Of a stretch of DNA of 64,000 nt, positions 25,008 to 32,726 are shown one piece after another. The position numbers and the translations under genes were made by a program. The notes under the pieces are model-generated. The model was not told the DNA's origin, ran no database searches, and saw only the letters and a list, made by a program, of their open reading frames with translations. How positions within the stretch are numbered: the stretch's first letter is position 1; each line of letters starts with the position of its first letter. The DNA is from Cupriavidus pampae (GTDB lineage Bacteria; Pseudomonadota; Gammaproteobacteria; Burkholderiales; Burkholderiaceae): NCBI RefSeq assembly GCF_914271485.1, contig NZ_CAJZAG010000011.1, forward strand, positions 62,001-126,000, in the 5' to 3' direction.

Positions 25008-25817
25008 ATGCATGGCATGGATCTGAATCTGAACGGAAAACGCGCGCTGGTCACCGGGTCGAGCGCAGGATTGGGCGAGGCGATCGCGAAGCTGCTGGCG
25101 GCGGAAGGCGCGACGGTGGTGGTGCACGGCAGAGATGCCAATCGCACTCATACGGTGGCTGCAGCCATCAAAGCCGCAGGCGGCGCGGCAGAGGTGGCAC
25201 TGGGCGATCTCGCCACCGACGAAGGCGCCGATGCCGTGGCAGCACAGGCGCGGAAAGGCGGCGAGATCGATATCCTCGTCAACAATGCTGGTTACTATCA
25301 CCATCTGAACTGGACCACCGCGCTGCCGGAGACCTGGGTCGAGACCTATCAGGTCAACGTGGTATCGGCCGTGCGTATGATCCAGCGACTGGTGCCCAAC
25401 ATGCGCGAGCGTGGCTGGGGCCGCGTGATCCAGATTGGTGGCGGCCTCGCCGGGCAGCCGGTGCCGATGCAGCCGGACTACAACGCATCGCTCGCCGCGC
25501 GTCATAACCTCGCGGTATCGCTGGCGCGCGACCTCAAGGACACGGGCGTGACGTCGAATGTCGTGGCGCCCGGCGCGATTCTGGTGCCGGCGGTCAGGCA
25601 GTTGCTGGAAGCCATCGCGCCCAAGTTCGGCTGGGGCGAGAGCTGGGAGGAGATCGAGCAAGGCTGCGTACGCGACCTCGTACCCAACGACGTCGGCCGT
25701 CTGGGCCGTCCCGATGAAATTGCCGGCGCGGTGGCGTACCTGTCGAGCCCGTTCGCTGACTACATCAGCGGCGCCACGATCCGCGTCGACGGCGGCACTA
25801 TTCGTTCGGCATTCTGA
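25008..25817 (+). CDS. SDR-family protein with non-canonical active site
   Basis: Rossmann-fold protein of 266-269 residues (ATG at 25008 or 25017) with the SDR cofactor motif TGSSAGLGEA and NNAG. The catalytic YxxxK reads YNASL and the usual Ser position reads GGG, so both catalytic Lys and Ser are replaced. The cofactor site looks intact. It is either an SDR using other residues, or a binding or regulatory protein. It is divergent from a TetR gene over a palindrome and overlaps the 3' end of the thioredoxin-like gene by 20 bp. Confidence 0.88.
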   Translation: MHGMDLNLNGKRALVTGSSAGLGEAIAKLLAAEGATVVVHGRDANRTHTVAAAIKAAGGAAEVALGDLATDEGADAVAAQARKGGEIDILVNNAGYYHHLNWTTALPETWVETYQVNVVSAVRMIQRLVPNMRERGWGRVIQIGGGLAGQPVPMQPDYNASLAARHNLAVSLARDLKDTGVTSNVVAPGAILVPAVRQLLEAIAPKFGWGESWEEIEQGCVRDLVPNDVGRLGRPDEIAGAVAYLSSPFADYISGATIRVDGGTIRSAF

Positions 25818-26379
25818 TGGCGCAGGCGCCCGATGCGCAGTCGTCCGCGCTGCGATCGGCGCCACTGCCAGCCGACGTCGCCGACGCACCGGTCGCGTCC
25901 TCGCGTGCCTCGAGCACCAACTCGGCAATCTGCGCACCAAGCGTCAGGTCACTGATCGAACCAAAATGTTGCTGACGCAGATTGCCACGCGCATCGATCA
26001 GGATCAGCGTCGGCGTGCCGCGCATATCGTACGCCCGCATCGTCTGCGGCACGCCATTGCGGCCATCGGGCATATCCACTCCTACCGGGAACGGAATCCG
26101 GTATTCGTGCAGGAACGCGCGCAAGGCGGTGGGCGTCATCGCTTCGTGATGCTCGAACACCGTGTGCAAACCCACGACCACGACTTCGGATGACGAAAAC
26201 GTCTGATGCACGCGCTGAGCCTGCGGCAACCCATGCGAAACGCAGCCCGGACACAGCATCTGAAACGCCTCGAGCACCACGACCTTGCCGCGCAGCGCTG
26301 CAAGAGTTAGAGGCTTGTCGGTGTTGAACCACTGCTGGACCACCCATTCCGGGGCAGGCTGAAAATGACGTTCGCGCAT
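25798..26379 (-). CDS. Thioredoxin-fold peroxiredoxin/TlpA-like protein (CPGC)
   Basis: A 193-residue thioredoxin-like protein with active-site motif CPGC (C43, C46) after KVVVLEAFQML, and a cis-proline region in RGTPTLILID. There is no signal peptide, so it is probably cytoplasmic. The AhpC/TSA-like redoxin fold suggests a thiol reductase or peroxiredoxin. The C-terminal tail is rich in Ala, Ser and Asp with an extra Cys pair (DDCASGAC). It overlaps the convergent SDR gene by 20 bp. Confidence 0.85.
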   Translation of the reverse strand: MRERHFQPAPEWVVQQWFNTDKPLTLAALRGKVVVLEAFQMLCPGCVSHGLPQAQRVHQTFSSSEVVVVGLHTVFEHHEAMTPTALRAFLHEYRIPFPVGVDMPDGRNGVPQTMRAYDMRGTPTLILIDARGNLRQQHFGSISDLTLGAQIAELVLEAREDATGASATSAGSGADRSADDCASGACAIRMPNE

Positions 26380-26485
26380 GATGGAATCTCCGGCTGCATG
26401 ACAGGATCAGTATGCAACCGGAGACACCGCGCGATGCCTCAATTCGTCCAGATTAGCTATCAATTCGTACAGCATCCGGCGCCGC

Positions 26486-26950
26486 TCAAGCAGGCTCGCC
26501 AAGCAGCTCCATCTTCCGGGCTTCCAGACGCGTCGCAATCTCGCGCAGATCGATCTTTGCCTTGATCACGGCCGGGAACAGTTCGCCTTCCTCTTCCTCG
26601 ACGTGGTGACCCACGTACTCGGTCAGCACCTTGTAGTTGGCGTCGAGCATCTCCGAGTCGCCTTGCTGGATTTTCTGGATCAGCGACTTGGCCACGTCAT
26701 GCTCGACTTCCGCTTCATCGAGCATGTCATCGACCTTGTCCGATGCGCCGCGCAGGGCCGGATAGAAGATCTCTTCCTCGATCTGCGCATGCACGCTGAG
26801 CTGCTGGCAGGTCTCCGCGGCGATGGCCTGTTTATCGGAATCCTTCTTCGCGGCCTCGAACTCCTTGAAGAGCTTCTTCACCGCGCGATGGTCATCCATC
26901 AACAGAGCCAGCGCTGGGCGTTGCTCGACCGGAATTTTTGACTTGTCCAT
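26486..26950 (-). CDS. Hemerythrin-like HHE domain protein
   Basis: A 154-residue four-helix protein with non-haem diiron ligands in order: DDHRAVKKLF, HAQIEEEIFYPAL, EHDVAKSLI and HHVEEEEGELFP. Such proteins bind oxygen or sense it, or help repair iron centres. The ATG at 26950 follows GGAG; the frame to 27355 upstream is not convincing. It is a single gene with no obvious operon partner, and 257 bp separate it from the next divergent gene. I see nothing coding in that gap. Confidence 0.92.
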   Translation of the reverse strand: MDKSKIPVEQRPALALLMDDHRAVKKLFKEFEAAKKDSDKQAIAAETCQQLSVHAQIEEEIFYPALRGASDKVDDMLDEAEVEHDVAKSLIQKIQQGDSEMLDANYKVLTEYVGHHVEEEEGELFPAVIKAKIDLREIATRLEARKMELLGEPA

Positions 26951-27208
26951 GTGAATCTCCGTGGGGAAAGTTGCAATCGGTACGCCGATACCGCGGCAAA
27001 TACTTGGTTTGCCGTTGCGGCCTGTTCCTTCAGCAAAATGCGTACCGGCCACGCTTACGCGTACAAATCTGCGGTCACTGCATTTTTGCTTGCGTCTGGC
27101 GCGCACAAAGCGCGGTGCAGACCTCGCCACAGCGCCGCATGATCGTGACGGCTGCTGCAGGGTATGGAACTTGCGCGCAGGTCTCGTGAACTTTATGGGA
27201 ACGAGATC

Positions 27209-27970
27209 ATGAAACGGTTCGAGAACAAGGTAGTCATCGTGACCGGAGCGGGGTCGGGCATCGGTGCCGCCACCGTGCGCAGATTTGCCGCGGAAGGCGC
27301 CAAGGTCGTACTGGCGGGACGCACACGCGAAAAGCTGGAGAGCGTGGCCGCGCAATTACCGAAGGAGAAGTACCTCGTGCGGGTGGCGGACGTTAGCGAC
27401 TATGACCAGGTGGAAGGACTCGTCCGTGCGACGATCGACAAGTTCAGCAGGCTGGACGTGATGGTGAACAACGCCGGCGTTGCGTCCGAAGGCCGCGCGA
27501 CCGAGGATAGCGTCGACGCCTGGCACAAGGTGATATCGATCGACCTCGATGGCGTGTTCCACGGCGCGCGCGCGGCGCTGCCCCATCTGATCAAGACCAA
27601 GGGATGCATCGTCAATACCGCGTCCGTGTCCGGTCTCGGCGCCGACTGGAACATGAGCTTCTACAACACGGCGAAAGGCGGTGTGGTCAATCTGACGCGC
27701 TCGCTCGCATTGGACTATGGCCGCGACGGCGTACGCATCAACTCGGTATGCCCTTCGCTCACACGTACGGACCTCACCACCGACATGTTCAAGGACGAGG
27801 CTCTGATCGCGAAATTTCGTGAGCGCATCGCCCTGGGTCGTACCGCCGAGCCCGAAGACATTGCCGATGTGATTGCCTTTCTCGCCAGCGAGGACGCGCG
27901 CTTTATCACCGGCGTGAACCTGCCGGTGGACGGTGGACTGAGCGCATCCAACGGCCAGCCCCCGCAATAG
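27209..27970 (+). CDS. SDR-family oxidoreductase
   Basis: Classical short-chain dehydrogenase of 253 residues: cofactor motif TGAGSGIGAA, NNAG, Ser in NTASVSG, and YNTAK with the catalytic Tyr and Lys. A C-terminal NLPVDGGLSASNG ends the fold. The ATG at 27209 follows GGGAACGAG. It is predicted to be an NAD(P)-dependent alcohol or 3-oxoacyl reductase; the substrate is not readable. Unlike the SDR at 25008, its active site is complete. Confidence 0.9.
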   Translation: MKRFENKVVIVTGAGSGIGAATVRRFAAEGAKVVLAGRTREKLESVAAQLPKEKYLVRVADVSDYDQVEGLVRATIDKFSRLDVMVNNAGVASEGRATEDSVDAWHKVISIDLDGVFHGARAALPHLIKTKGCIVNTASVSGLGADWNMSFYNTAKGGVVNLTRSLALDYGRDGVRINSVCPSLTRTDLTTDMFKDEALIAKFRERIALGRTAEPEDIADVIAFLASEDARFITGVNLPVDGGLSASNGQPPQ

Positions 27971-28135
27971 AAGGGAGCGCCCGTGCGGCGCCTGGACTTG
28001 CGCGGCACCGGAAATAATCAGACATAGACTGACAGGGCCAGTCGCCAAAGAGGCCTACCATGAACCCCACCACCGGATGTTCTTGCCGCGATACCGTATC
28101 GTGCCGCGCATTCAGCGGGTTTATCTGGGGACAAT

Positions 28136-28393
28136 GTGACAGATCGGGCCGAACCAACCACCGAGGCCTACCGCGGGCTGCTGCTGCGCATGCACGTGTT
28201 TCAGGCCGCGCGCGGCGCCACCGCCTTGAAACGCACCGATTGGGACTATGACGTAGCGATTATGGACAGCGATGGCGCCCTGCTCTCCGGGCCGTTCTAT
28301 TCGTCGTCCGGCTACGGCACGCAGGGCGATGCACAAGACGCCTGCGCGCGACGCGGAAGGATCGTCGTCGACGTGCTGCTGGCGGACGCCTGA
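28136..28393 (+). CDS. Small hypothetical protein (85 aa, GTG start)
   Basis: Short acidic protein with no family that I recognise. The GTG at 28136 follows CTGGGGACA, a fair ribosome-binding site. The sequence has an ordered look (WDYDVAIMDSDGALLSGPFYSSSGYGTQGDAQDAC), which suggests one small alpha/beta domain. It has no signal peptide. A 15-bp tandem repeat begins four bases after its stop codon. Confidence 0.6.
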   Translation: MTDRAEPTTEAYRGLLLRMHVFQAARGATALKRTDWDYDVAIMDSDGALLSGPFYSSSGYGTQGDAQDACARRGRIVVDVLLADA

Positions 28394-28396
28394 GCG

Positions 28397-28449
28397 CTCA
28401 TCGGCTGAGCACTCATCGGCTGGGCTCTCATCGGCTGGGCTCTCATCGG
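28397..28449. repeat. 15-bp tandem repeat, about 3.5 copies
   Basis: CTCATCGG recurs at 28397, 28412, 28427 and 28442 within 15-bp units CTCATCGGCTGGGCT. The array fills the gap between two convergent genes and its last copy covers the stop codon of the metallopeptidase gene. It is probably a slippage array; the spacing and lack of unique spacers exclude a CRISPR. Confidence 0.9.
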
Positions 28450-29510
28450 TATTGCCCGCATGCATTGATCACCCGATGCACGAATCGGAGTTTGTTCACC
28501 GCCGTTGGCGACAGTGAGAACGGATAGGCGTCCGGCAAGCCCAGACTGCGGTTGAGGCTGTTCATGACGTACGTCAACGGTTGCCACCGGCCCATCAGGC
28601 TGTCGAAGTTTGCGATATCGACGGGCGTGCGATCCGTCAGACCCGGATCGGCATGGGTCGACGGCAGCAATGTGAGCCCGCACCAGTTGGCGGTATCCAG
28701 CGTATCCACCATATGCAGGTAGTGCGACCACGTCTCGGCCCAATCTTCGAGCGGATGCATGGTGGCGTAAGCGCTGATGAAACCCTGATACGACGATGGC
28801 GCACCGTTCTCGTAATAGCGCCGCATCGCCTCCGCATAGTCGGCTCGTTCATCGCCAAACAGCGCGCGAAACGGCGCGATATCCTCCGACCCTTCTACCA
28901 GCCGCTGGAAGTAATAATGCCCGGACTCGTGACGCAGATGGCCCAGCAACGTCCGATATGCCTCCCCCGCCCACGAACGCGTGGTTTCCCGCTCGACATC
29001 GTTCGCCTCCTTGATGTTGATGACGATGCGGCCGTTGTCGTGACCGGTTACCACGGGCTCCGTGGCGGATATGTCCTCGAGGAACTCGAAGGTCAGGGGC
29101 CCGGTGCCATTGGTGCCCGCGAATTGGGTCGGCAGATGCAACGCGGTAAGCGTGTACAACAAACGCCGTTTTGCCTGTTCCAGACGATACCAGTACAGCC
29201 GATTGTCCGGTTTGGACAGCGTCGGGATGATGCGCGTCATGCGGCAGGACTCGCACAACGGGTTGGAATCGTCCGCCGGCACCATCCAGTTGCAGACCGC
29301 TTCCTGTGCGAAGTTGGCGCAGCGGCGGAAGTGTTTACCCGATGCATCCGGCAGAGCGGGCAGTATCGACCAGCCATTGGCATCGCTCCCCTCGAACGCG
29401 CAGACTTCCTGCATGCCGGGCACATAGCCCAGCAAGGCGTTGCAATGATTGCAGGAGAAGCTCTCGAAGAACACGAGACTTTTACAGTGCGTGCAGTGGA
29501 ACGTCTTCAT
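28443..29510 (-). CDS. Zinc-ribbon putative metallopeptidase
   Basis: A 355-residue cytoplasmic protein with an N-terminal four-cysteine zinc ribbon (CTHC...CNHC), more Cys pairs (CANF, CNWM, CESC), and a central HESGHYYF motif that fits an HExxH-type metallopeptidase, with the later DWAETWSHYLH segment likely supplying a third ligand. It matches the family of zinc-ribbon proteins with a zinc-binding peptidase domain of unknown substrate. The ATG at 29510 gives the zinc ribbon right at the N-terminus. No clear operon partner. Confidence 0.82.
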   Translation of the reverse strand: MKTFHCTHCKSLVFFESFSCNHCNALLGYVPGMQEVCAFEGSDANGWSILPALPDASGKHFRRCANFAQEAVCNWMVPADDSNPLCESCRMTRIIPTLSKPDNRLYWYRLEQAKRRLLYTLTALHLPTQFAGTNGTGPLTFEFLEDISATEPVVTGHDNGRIVINIKEANDVERETTRSWAGEAYRTLLGHLRHESGHYYFQRLVEGSEDIAPFRALFGDERADYAEAMRRYYENGAPSSYQGFISAYATMHPLEDWAETWSHYLHMVDTLDTANWCGLTLLPSTHADPGLTDRTPVDIANFDSLMGRWQPLTYVMNSLNRSLGLPDAYPFSLSPTAVNKLRFVHRVINACGQYR

Positions 29511-29782
29511 TGGCGTGCCTGGCAGGAGGAAGGAGGGAACTACTACAACAGTAAGTGCAAGCTCCGTGCCATATTCCACCCTGTGAGGGATACTTTGGCG
29601 ATTTAGTTTGTAAGGATGTTAGCTGGAACCGCCATGAGCCACTACACTGGTCAGACACATTGCGTGTTTTTCGTCTCGCGATGTTCCATACGTTTGTACG
29701 GGCTCTCCTCCCGCAGCTCCCACCGGTCTCATCGCCGCAAGCGTTGAGATCACGCCTTCCGCATGCCCACAGCGAGCCTCAG

Positions 29783-30220
29783 ATGATCAATAACGAGATC
29801 GAGTCCAGCCGAGCAGGCAAGGATTCCACGGCGGCGACTGCCGCGGCACCCTTCGAATTCCTTTGCAAGCTGCCATCCGAGCAACAGGGTACGGCCTACC
29901 ACGTCGTGGTGGGTTTTCACGATGCATCCCAACGTCAACCAGCGAACATCCGCTTCACGAGCTTCGTGGGCGCGGGACGCCGTTCGTTCGCGGTGTGGAC
30001 CGTCGAGGCACCGGTGCAGGACGGAGCGTTCAGCACGCCGGAGGCATTGATCCGTCTTGCCATCGCCCAGGCCCTGCGTGATCACCTGTACGACAAGGCG
30101 CGCGAAGGCGATTGCGCACTGGACTGGGCCGTTGATCCATGGGACGGCCCCCTGATCCCCGTGGGCCTCGGCGCTGGTCGAAAGGTACGCAGCACCGTCT
30201 CTATCTCCGCGAGTAGCTGA
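29783..30220 (+). CDS. Hypothetical protein (145 aa)
   Basis: Unrecognised soluble protein. I start it at ATG 29783; the frame continues upstream to 29555 but the extra part has poor composition and spans the likely promoter. The body (FEFLCKLPSEQQGTAYHVVVGF, then RFTSFVGAGRRSFAVWTV) suggests mixed beta strands. It is 44 bp upstream of another small gene on the same strand. The 270 bp before it is lower in GC and holds nothing I can assign. Confidence 0.55.
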   Translation: MINNEIESSRAGKDSTAATAAAPFEFLCKLPSEQQGTAYHVVVGFHDASQRQPANIRFTSFVGAGRRSFAVWTVEAPVQDGAFSTPEALIRLAIAQALRDHLYDKAREGDCALDWAVDPWDGPLIPVGLGAGRKVRSTVSISASS

Positions 30221-30264
30221 GACCGCCACGGCATGGGCGTGCAATCGGAATGGGCAAGGACAGC

Positions 30265-30537
30265 ATGAATCGATCGAGCTGGTTCTGCCAAGGCTATCGA
30301 GGCATGTACATCCACGCCGTGGCATTCGAATTGCCCCCCGAAGACGCCAGCCACCAGCAGCTCCCCGGCCCGAAGTGGAACTACCGTATGGCGATTCGCT
30401 ATACGCCACAACGGGACGACCACATCTTCTGCGACTCGCTCGATTACGACGACGACTACTTCACGCGTGAAGCCGCGGAGCAGGCAGCGCTGTACTACGG
30501 CAGATTTGCCATCGACATCATTCATGGGTTGCGGTGA
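30265..30537 (+). CDS. Hypothetical protein (90 aa)
   Basis: Small protein of unknown family. The ATG at 30265 follows AAGGACAGC, better than the in-frame ATG at 30250. The sequence is rich in Tyr and Asp (DSLDYDDDYFTREAAEQAALYYGRF) with no membrane segment. It lies 153 bp before the GHKL-nuclease gene on the same strand and could be co-transcribed, but nothing shows a shared function. Confidence 0.6.
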   Translation: MNRSSWFCQGYRGMYIHAVAFELPPEDASHQQLPGPKWNYRMAIRYTPQRDDHIFCDSLDYDDDYFTREAAEQAALYYGRFAIDIIHGLR

Positions 30538-30690
30538 AGGACCGAGTGGGGCCGTTAGCCCTGCCCTGTCCATCGCCATTTCCCGATTTGATGTTCGCGT
30601 TGCAATATGCGGACGCCGGTCTTCACCGTTCACCTTCGAGACTGTATAAATCCACAGCATTGCGTGGTTACATGGTCAAGGAGAGGGACG

Positions 30691-32649
30691 ATGGTTGCGG
30701 AGCAGGAACGTTCAAAGCCCGTGCTCGCACTGGGTGAACTCATCTGGAACGCTTTCGACGCCGAGGCGAGAACGGTGAAGGTATCGTTCGAACGCGACGA
30801 CGCCGGCGAACCGCAGGCCGTCATGGTGGAAGACGACGGCGATGGCATTCCCCACGCTGATGCCGCGGAATTCTTTCGCTTCCAGAGCGACTCCTGGAAG
30901 AAGACGAGATCGCAGACGCGAACCGGCCGTTTCCTGCATGGACGGGACGGGTGCGGTCGCTTCAAGGCGTTTGCACTCGGGCGCGTAGCGGAGTGGGCGG
31001 TTGTTTATCGACGCGATGGCGAGCTGTGGGCCTACACGATTCGCGTATCGGCGCACGACCTCCGCGAGGTGAGGATCAGCGACGAAACTGTGGCAACCGA
31101 TACGGCGATGCCGGGCGTGACCGTCACGATTCGAGAGCTCATTCAGGACCTTGATGTGCTTGCGCTCAAGGACGGCCGCCAGGCGCTGACGGAAGTCTTC
31201 GCCATTTATCTCTCCGATGCGCGAAATAACGCATGCATCGTTCTCGACGGGCGCGTCATCGATTCAGCGTCTGCCATGGCTGGACGAAAGTCGTTCAGCC
31301 TGACCGACATCACGATCGATGGCCGAGAATTCTGGGTACGCCTGCACCTGATCGAATGGGACGCGACCAGTCATCAGGCGCTCTATCTCTGCAACCAGCG
31401 GGTGTTTCCTCTGATGCAGGTCGATCGTCCTATCCAGATTGGACTATTCCAGTTCTCCGCGTACCTCTACTCGCCCTACTTCGACCTCGCGCTGCAGGCT
31501 GACGTCGTGGCCGCGACGGTTGCGGAGGCCCAGCACGTCATCAGGACTCATTTCCGGCTGCGCGCGGCGGAAGAGGCTCGTTCAGTGGTGGAGGAGTGGA
31601 AGCACGACGCCGTGTACCCGTTCGCAAACGAGCCGGTCACGCCGATCGAGCGGGTCGAACGTCAGGTGTTCGACATTGTCGCGGTCAATGTGGCGCGCTA
31701 CCTTCCCGATTTCGGCGCGACACAACCGACGACCAAGGCGTTTCAGCTACGCATGCTTCGGCAGGCAATCGAGCGTAGTCCCGCAGATCTTCAACTGATC
31801 CTCGGCGAGGTGCTCCGACTGCCGAGGCGGCAGCAGGAAGAGCTGGCGCGGCTGCTACGCGACACGACCGTGTCTTCCATCATCGGCGCGGCGAAGGTTG
31901 TGTCTGACCGGCTGAAGTTTCTCGATGGTCTGGAGGCGATACTCTTCGATGCCGAACCAAAGCGGCGCCTGAAGGAACGATCGCAGCTGCATCGCATCAT
32001 TGCGCAGAACTGCTGGCTGTTCGGCGATGAGTTTGGTCTCTCGGTGGACGACCAGTCGCTCACGCAAGCGCTGGTGGCGCACAAGAAACTGCTCGATGCC
32101 GACATCGTGATCGACGAGCCGGTCAGGCATATCTCACAGACGCGCGGCATTGTGGATCTGATGCTGTCGAGGGCCACCAAGCATCATCGTGCCAACCGGC
32201 TCTCGCACCTCGTCGTGGAACTCAAGGCGCCCAATGTGTCCATCGGCCCCGATGAGGTCACGCAGATCCAAGGCTACGCGTTCTCGGTTATCGACGACCC
32301 GCGCTTCTCAAGGGTGGGGGTGAAGTGGAGTTTCTGGGTAATCAGCGACGAGTTGAAGCCCTACACCGAGCATCTGGTCAAGGACGAGACCGGCTCGATT
32401 CTGGAGAAGCCGAATGTCAGCATCTTCGCGAAAACCTGGGCTCAAGTGCTGGACGACAACCGCGCACGCCTGAAGTTTTTGCAAGACCAGCTCGATATTC
32501 AAGCGGATCGCGGTGCCTCGCTCAGGTACCTGCAGCGACGCTACGCGACGTACCTGCAGGGCGTATTCGAAGTTGACGACGCTGTGGAGGACGAGGATGG
32601 CTTAGCGCTGGAGACCGATGAGGAAGAAGCCATGGCCTCAGCCTTCTGA
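30691..32649 (+). CDS. GHKL ATPase fused to Shedu-like PD-(D/E)XK nuclease domain
   Basis: A 652-residue two-domain protein. The N-terminal part is a GHKL ATPase: N-box ELIWNAFDAEA from about residue 14, G1 VEDDGDGI, and a glycine-rich lid GRDGCGRFKAFALG. The C-terminal part resembles the Shedu (DUF4263) nuclease: LHRIIAQNCWLFGDEF, then D489 in GIVDLML, and E510 and K512 in VVELKAP, a PD-(D/E)XK core. Between them is a helical linker. AAGGAG precedes the ATG at 30691, which puts the N-box at the very start. Such ATPase-nuclease fusions suggest a stand-alone defence effector. The role is inferred; the domain motifs are visible. Confidence 0.82.
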   Translation: MVAEQERSKPVLALGELIWNAFDAEARTVKVSFERDDAGEPQAVMVEDDGDGIPHADAAEFFRFQSDSWKKTRSQTRTGRFLHGRDGCGRFKAFALGRVAEWAVVYRRDGELWAYTIRVSAHDLREVRISDETVATDTAMPGVTVTIRELIQDLDVLALKDGRQALTEVFAIYLSDARNNACIVLDGRVIDSASAMAGRKSFSLTDITIDGREFWVRLHLIEWDATSHQALYLCNQRVFPLMQVDRPIQIGLFQFSAYLYSPYFDLALQADVVAATVAEAQHVIRTHFRLRAAEEARSVVEEWKHDAVYPFANEPVTPIERVERQVFDIVAVNVARYLPDFGATQPTTKAFQLRMLRQAIERSPADLQLILGEVLRLPRRQQEELARLLRDTTVSSIIGAAKVVSDRLKFLDGLEAILFDAEPKRRLKERSQLHRIIAQNCWLFGDEFGLSVDDQSLTQALVAHKKLLDADIVIDEPVRHISQTRGIVDLMLSRATKHHRANRLSHLVVELKAPNVSIGPDEVTQIQGYAFSVIDDPRFSRVGVKWSFWVISDELKPYTEHLVKDETGSILEKPNVSIFAKTWAQVLDDNRARLKFLQDQLDIQADRGASLRYLQRRYATYLQGVFEVDDAVEDEDGLALETDEEEAMASAF

Positions 32650-32674
32650 TAGGGACTCTGGCTTTCGACTTTTT

Positions 32675-32686
32675 ACTGGTTTATGG
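32675..32686. promoter_or_regulatory. ACTGGTTTATGG motif before the MocR gene
   Basis: The motif tACTGGTyTA occurs here, about 40 bp before the MocR gene start, and again as ACTGGTCTAGTG at 34257-34268 before the PaiB-like gene. MocR/PdxR regulators bind direct repeats near their own promoter and their target gene, so two copies flanking the gene are suggestive. Confidence 0.4.
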
Positions 32687-32726
32687 TATGTAACGAGTAT
32701 CGACCGGAATCAATGAGCCAGTATTT

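Noticed and set aside
28060..28251. 63-codon Cys-rich frame before the small GTG-start gene
   Set aside because: It overlaps the better-supported frame and its second half is Arg-rich antisense-like noise.
28397..28449. CRISPR-like array
   Set aside because: Units of 15 bp are directly contiguous with no unique spacers, and there are no cas genes.
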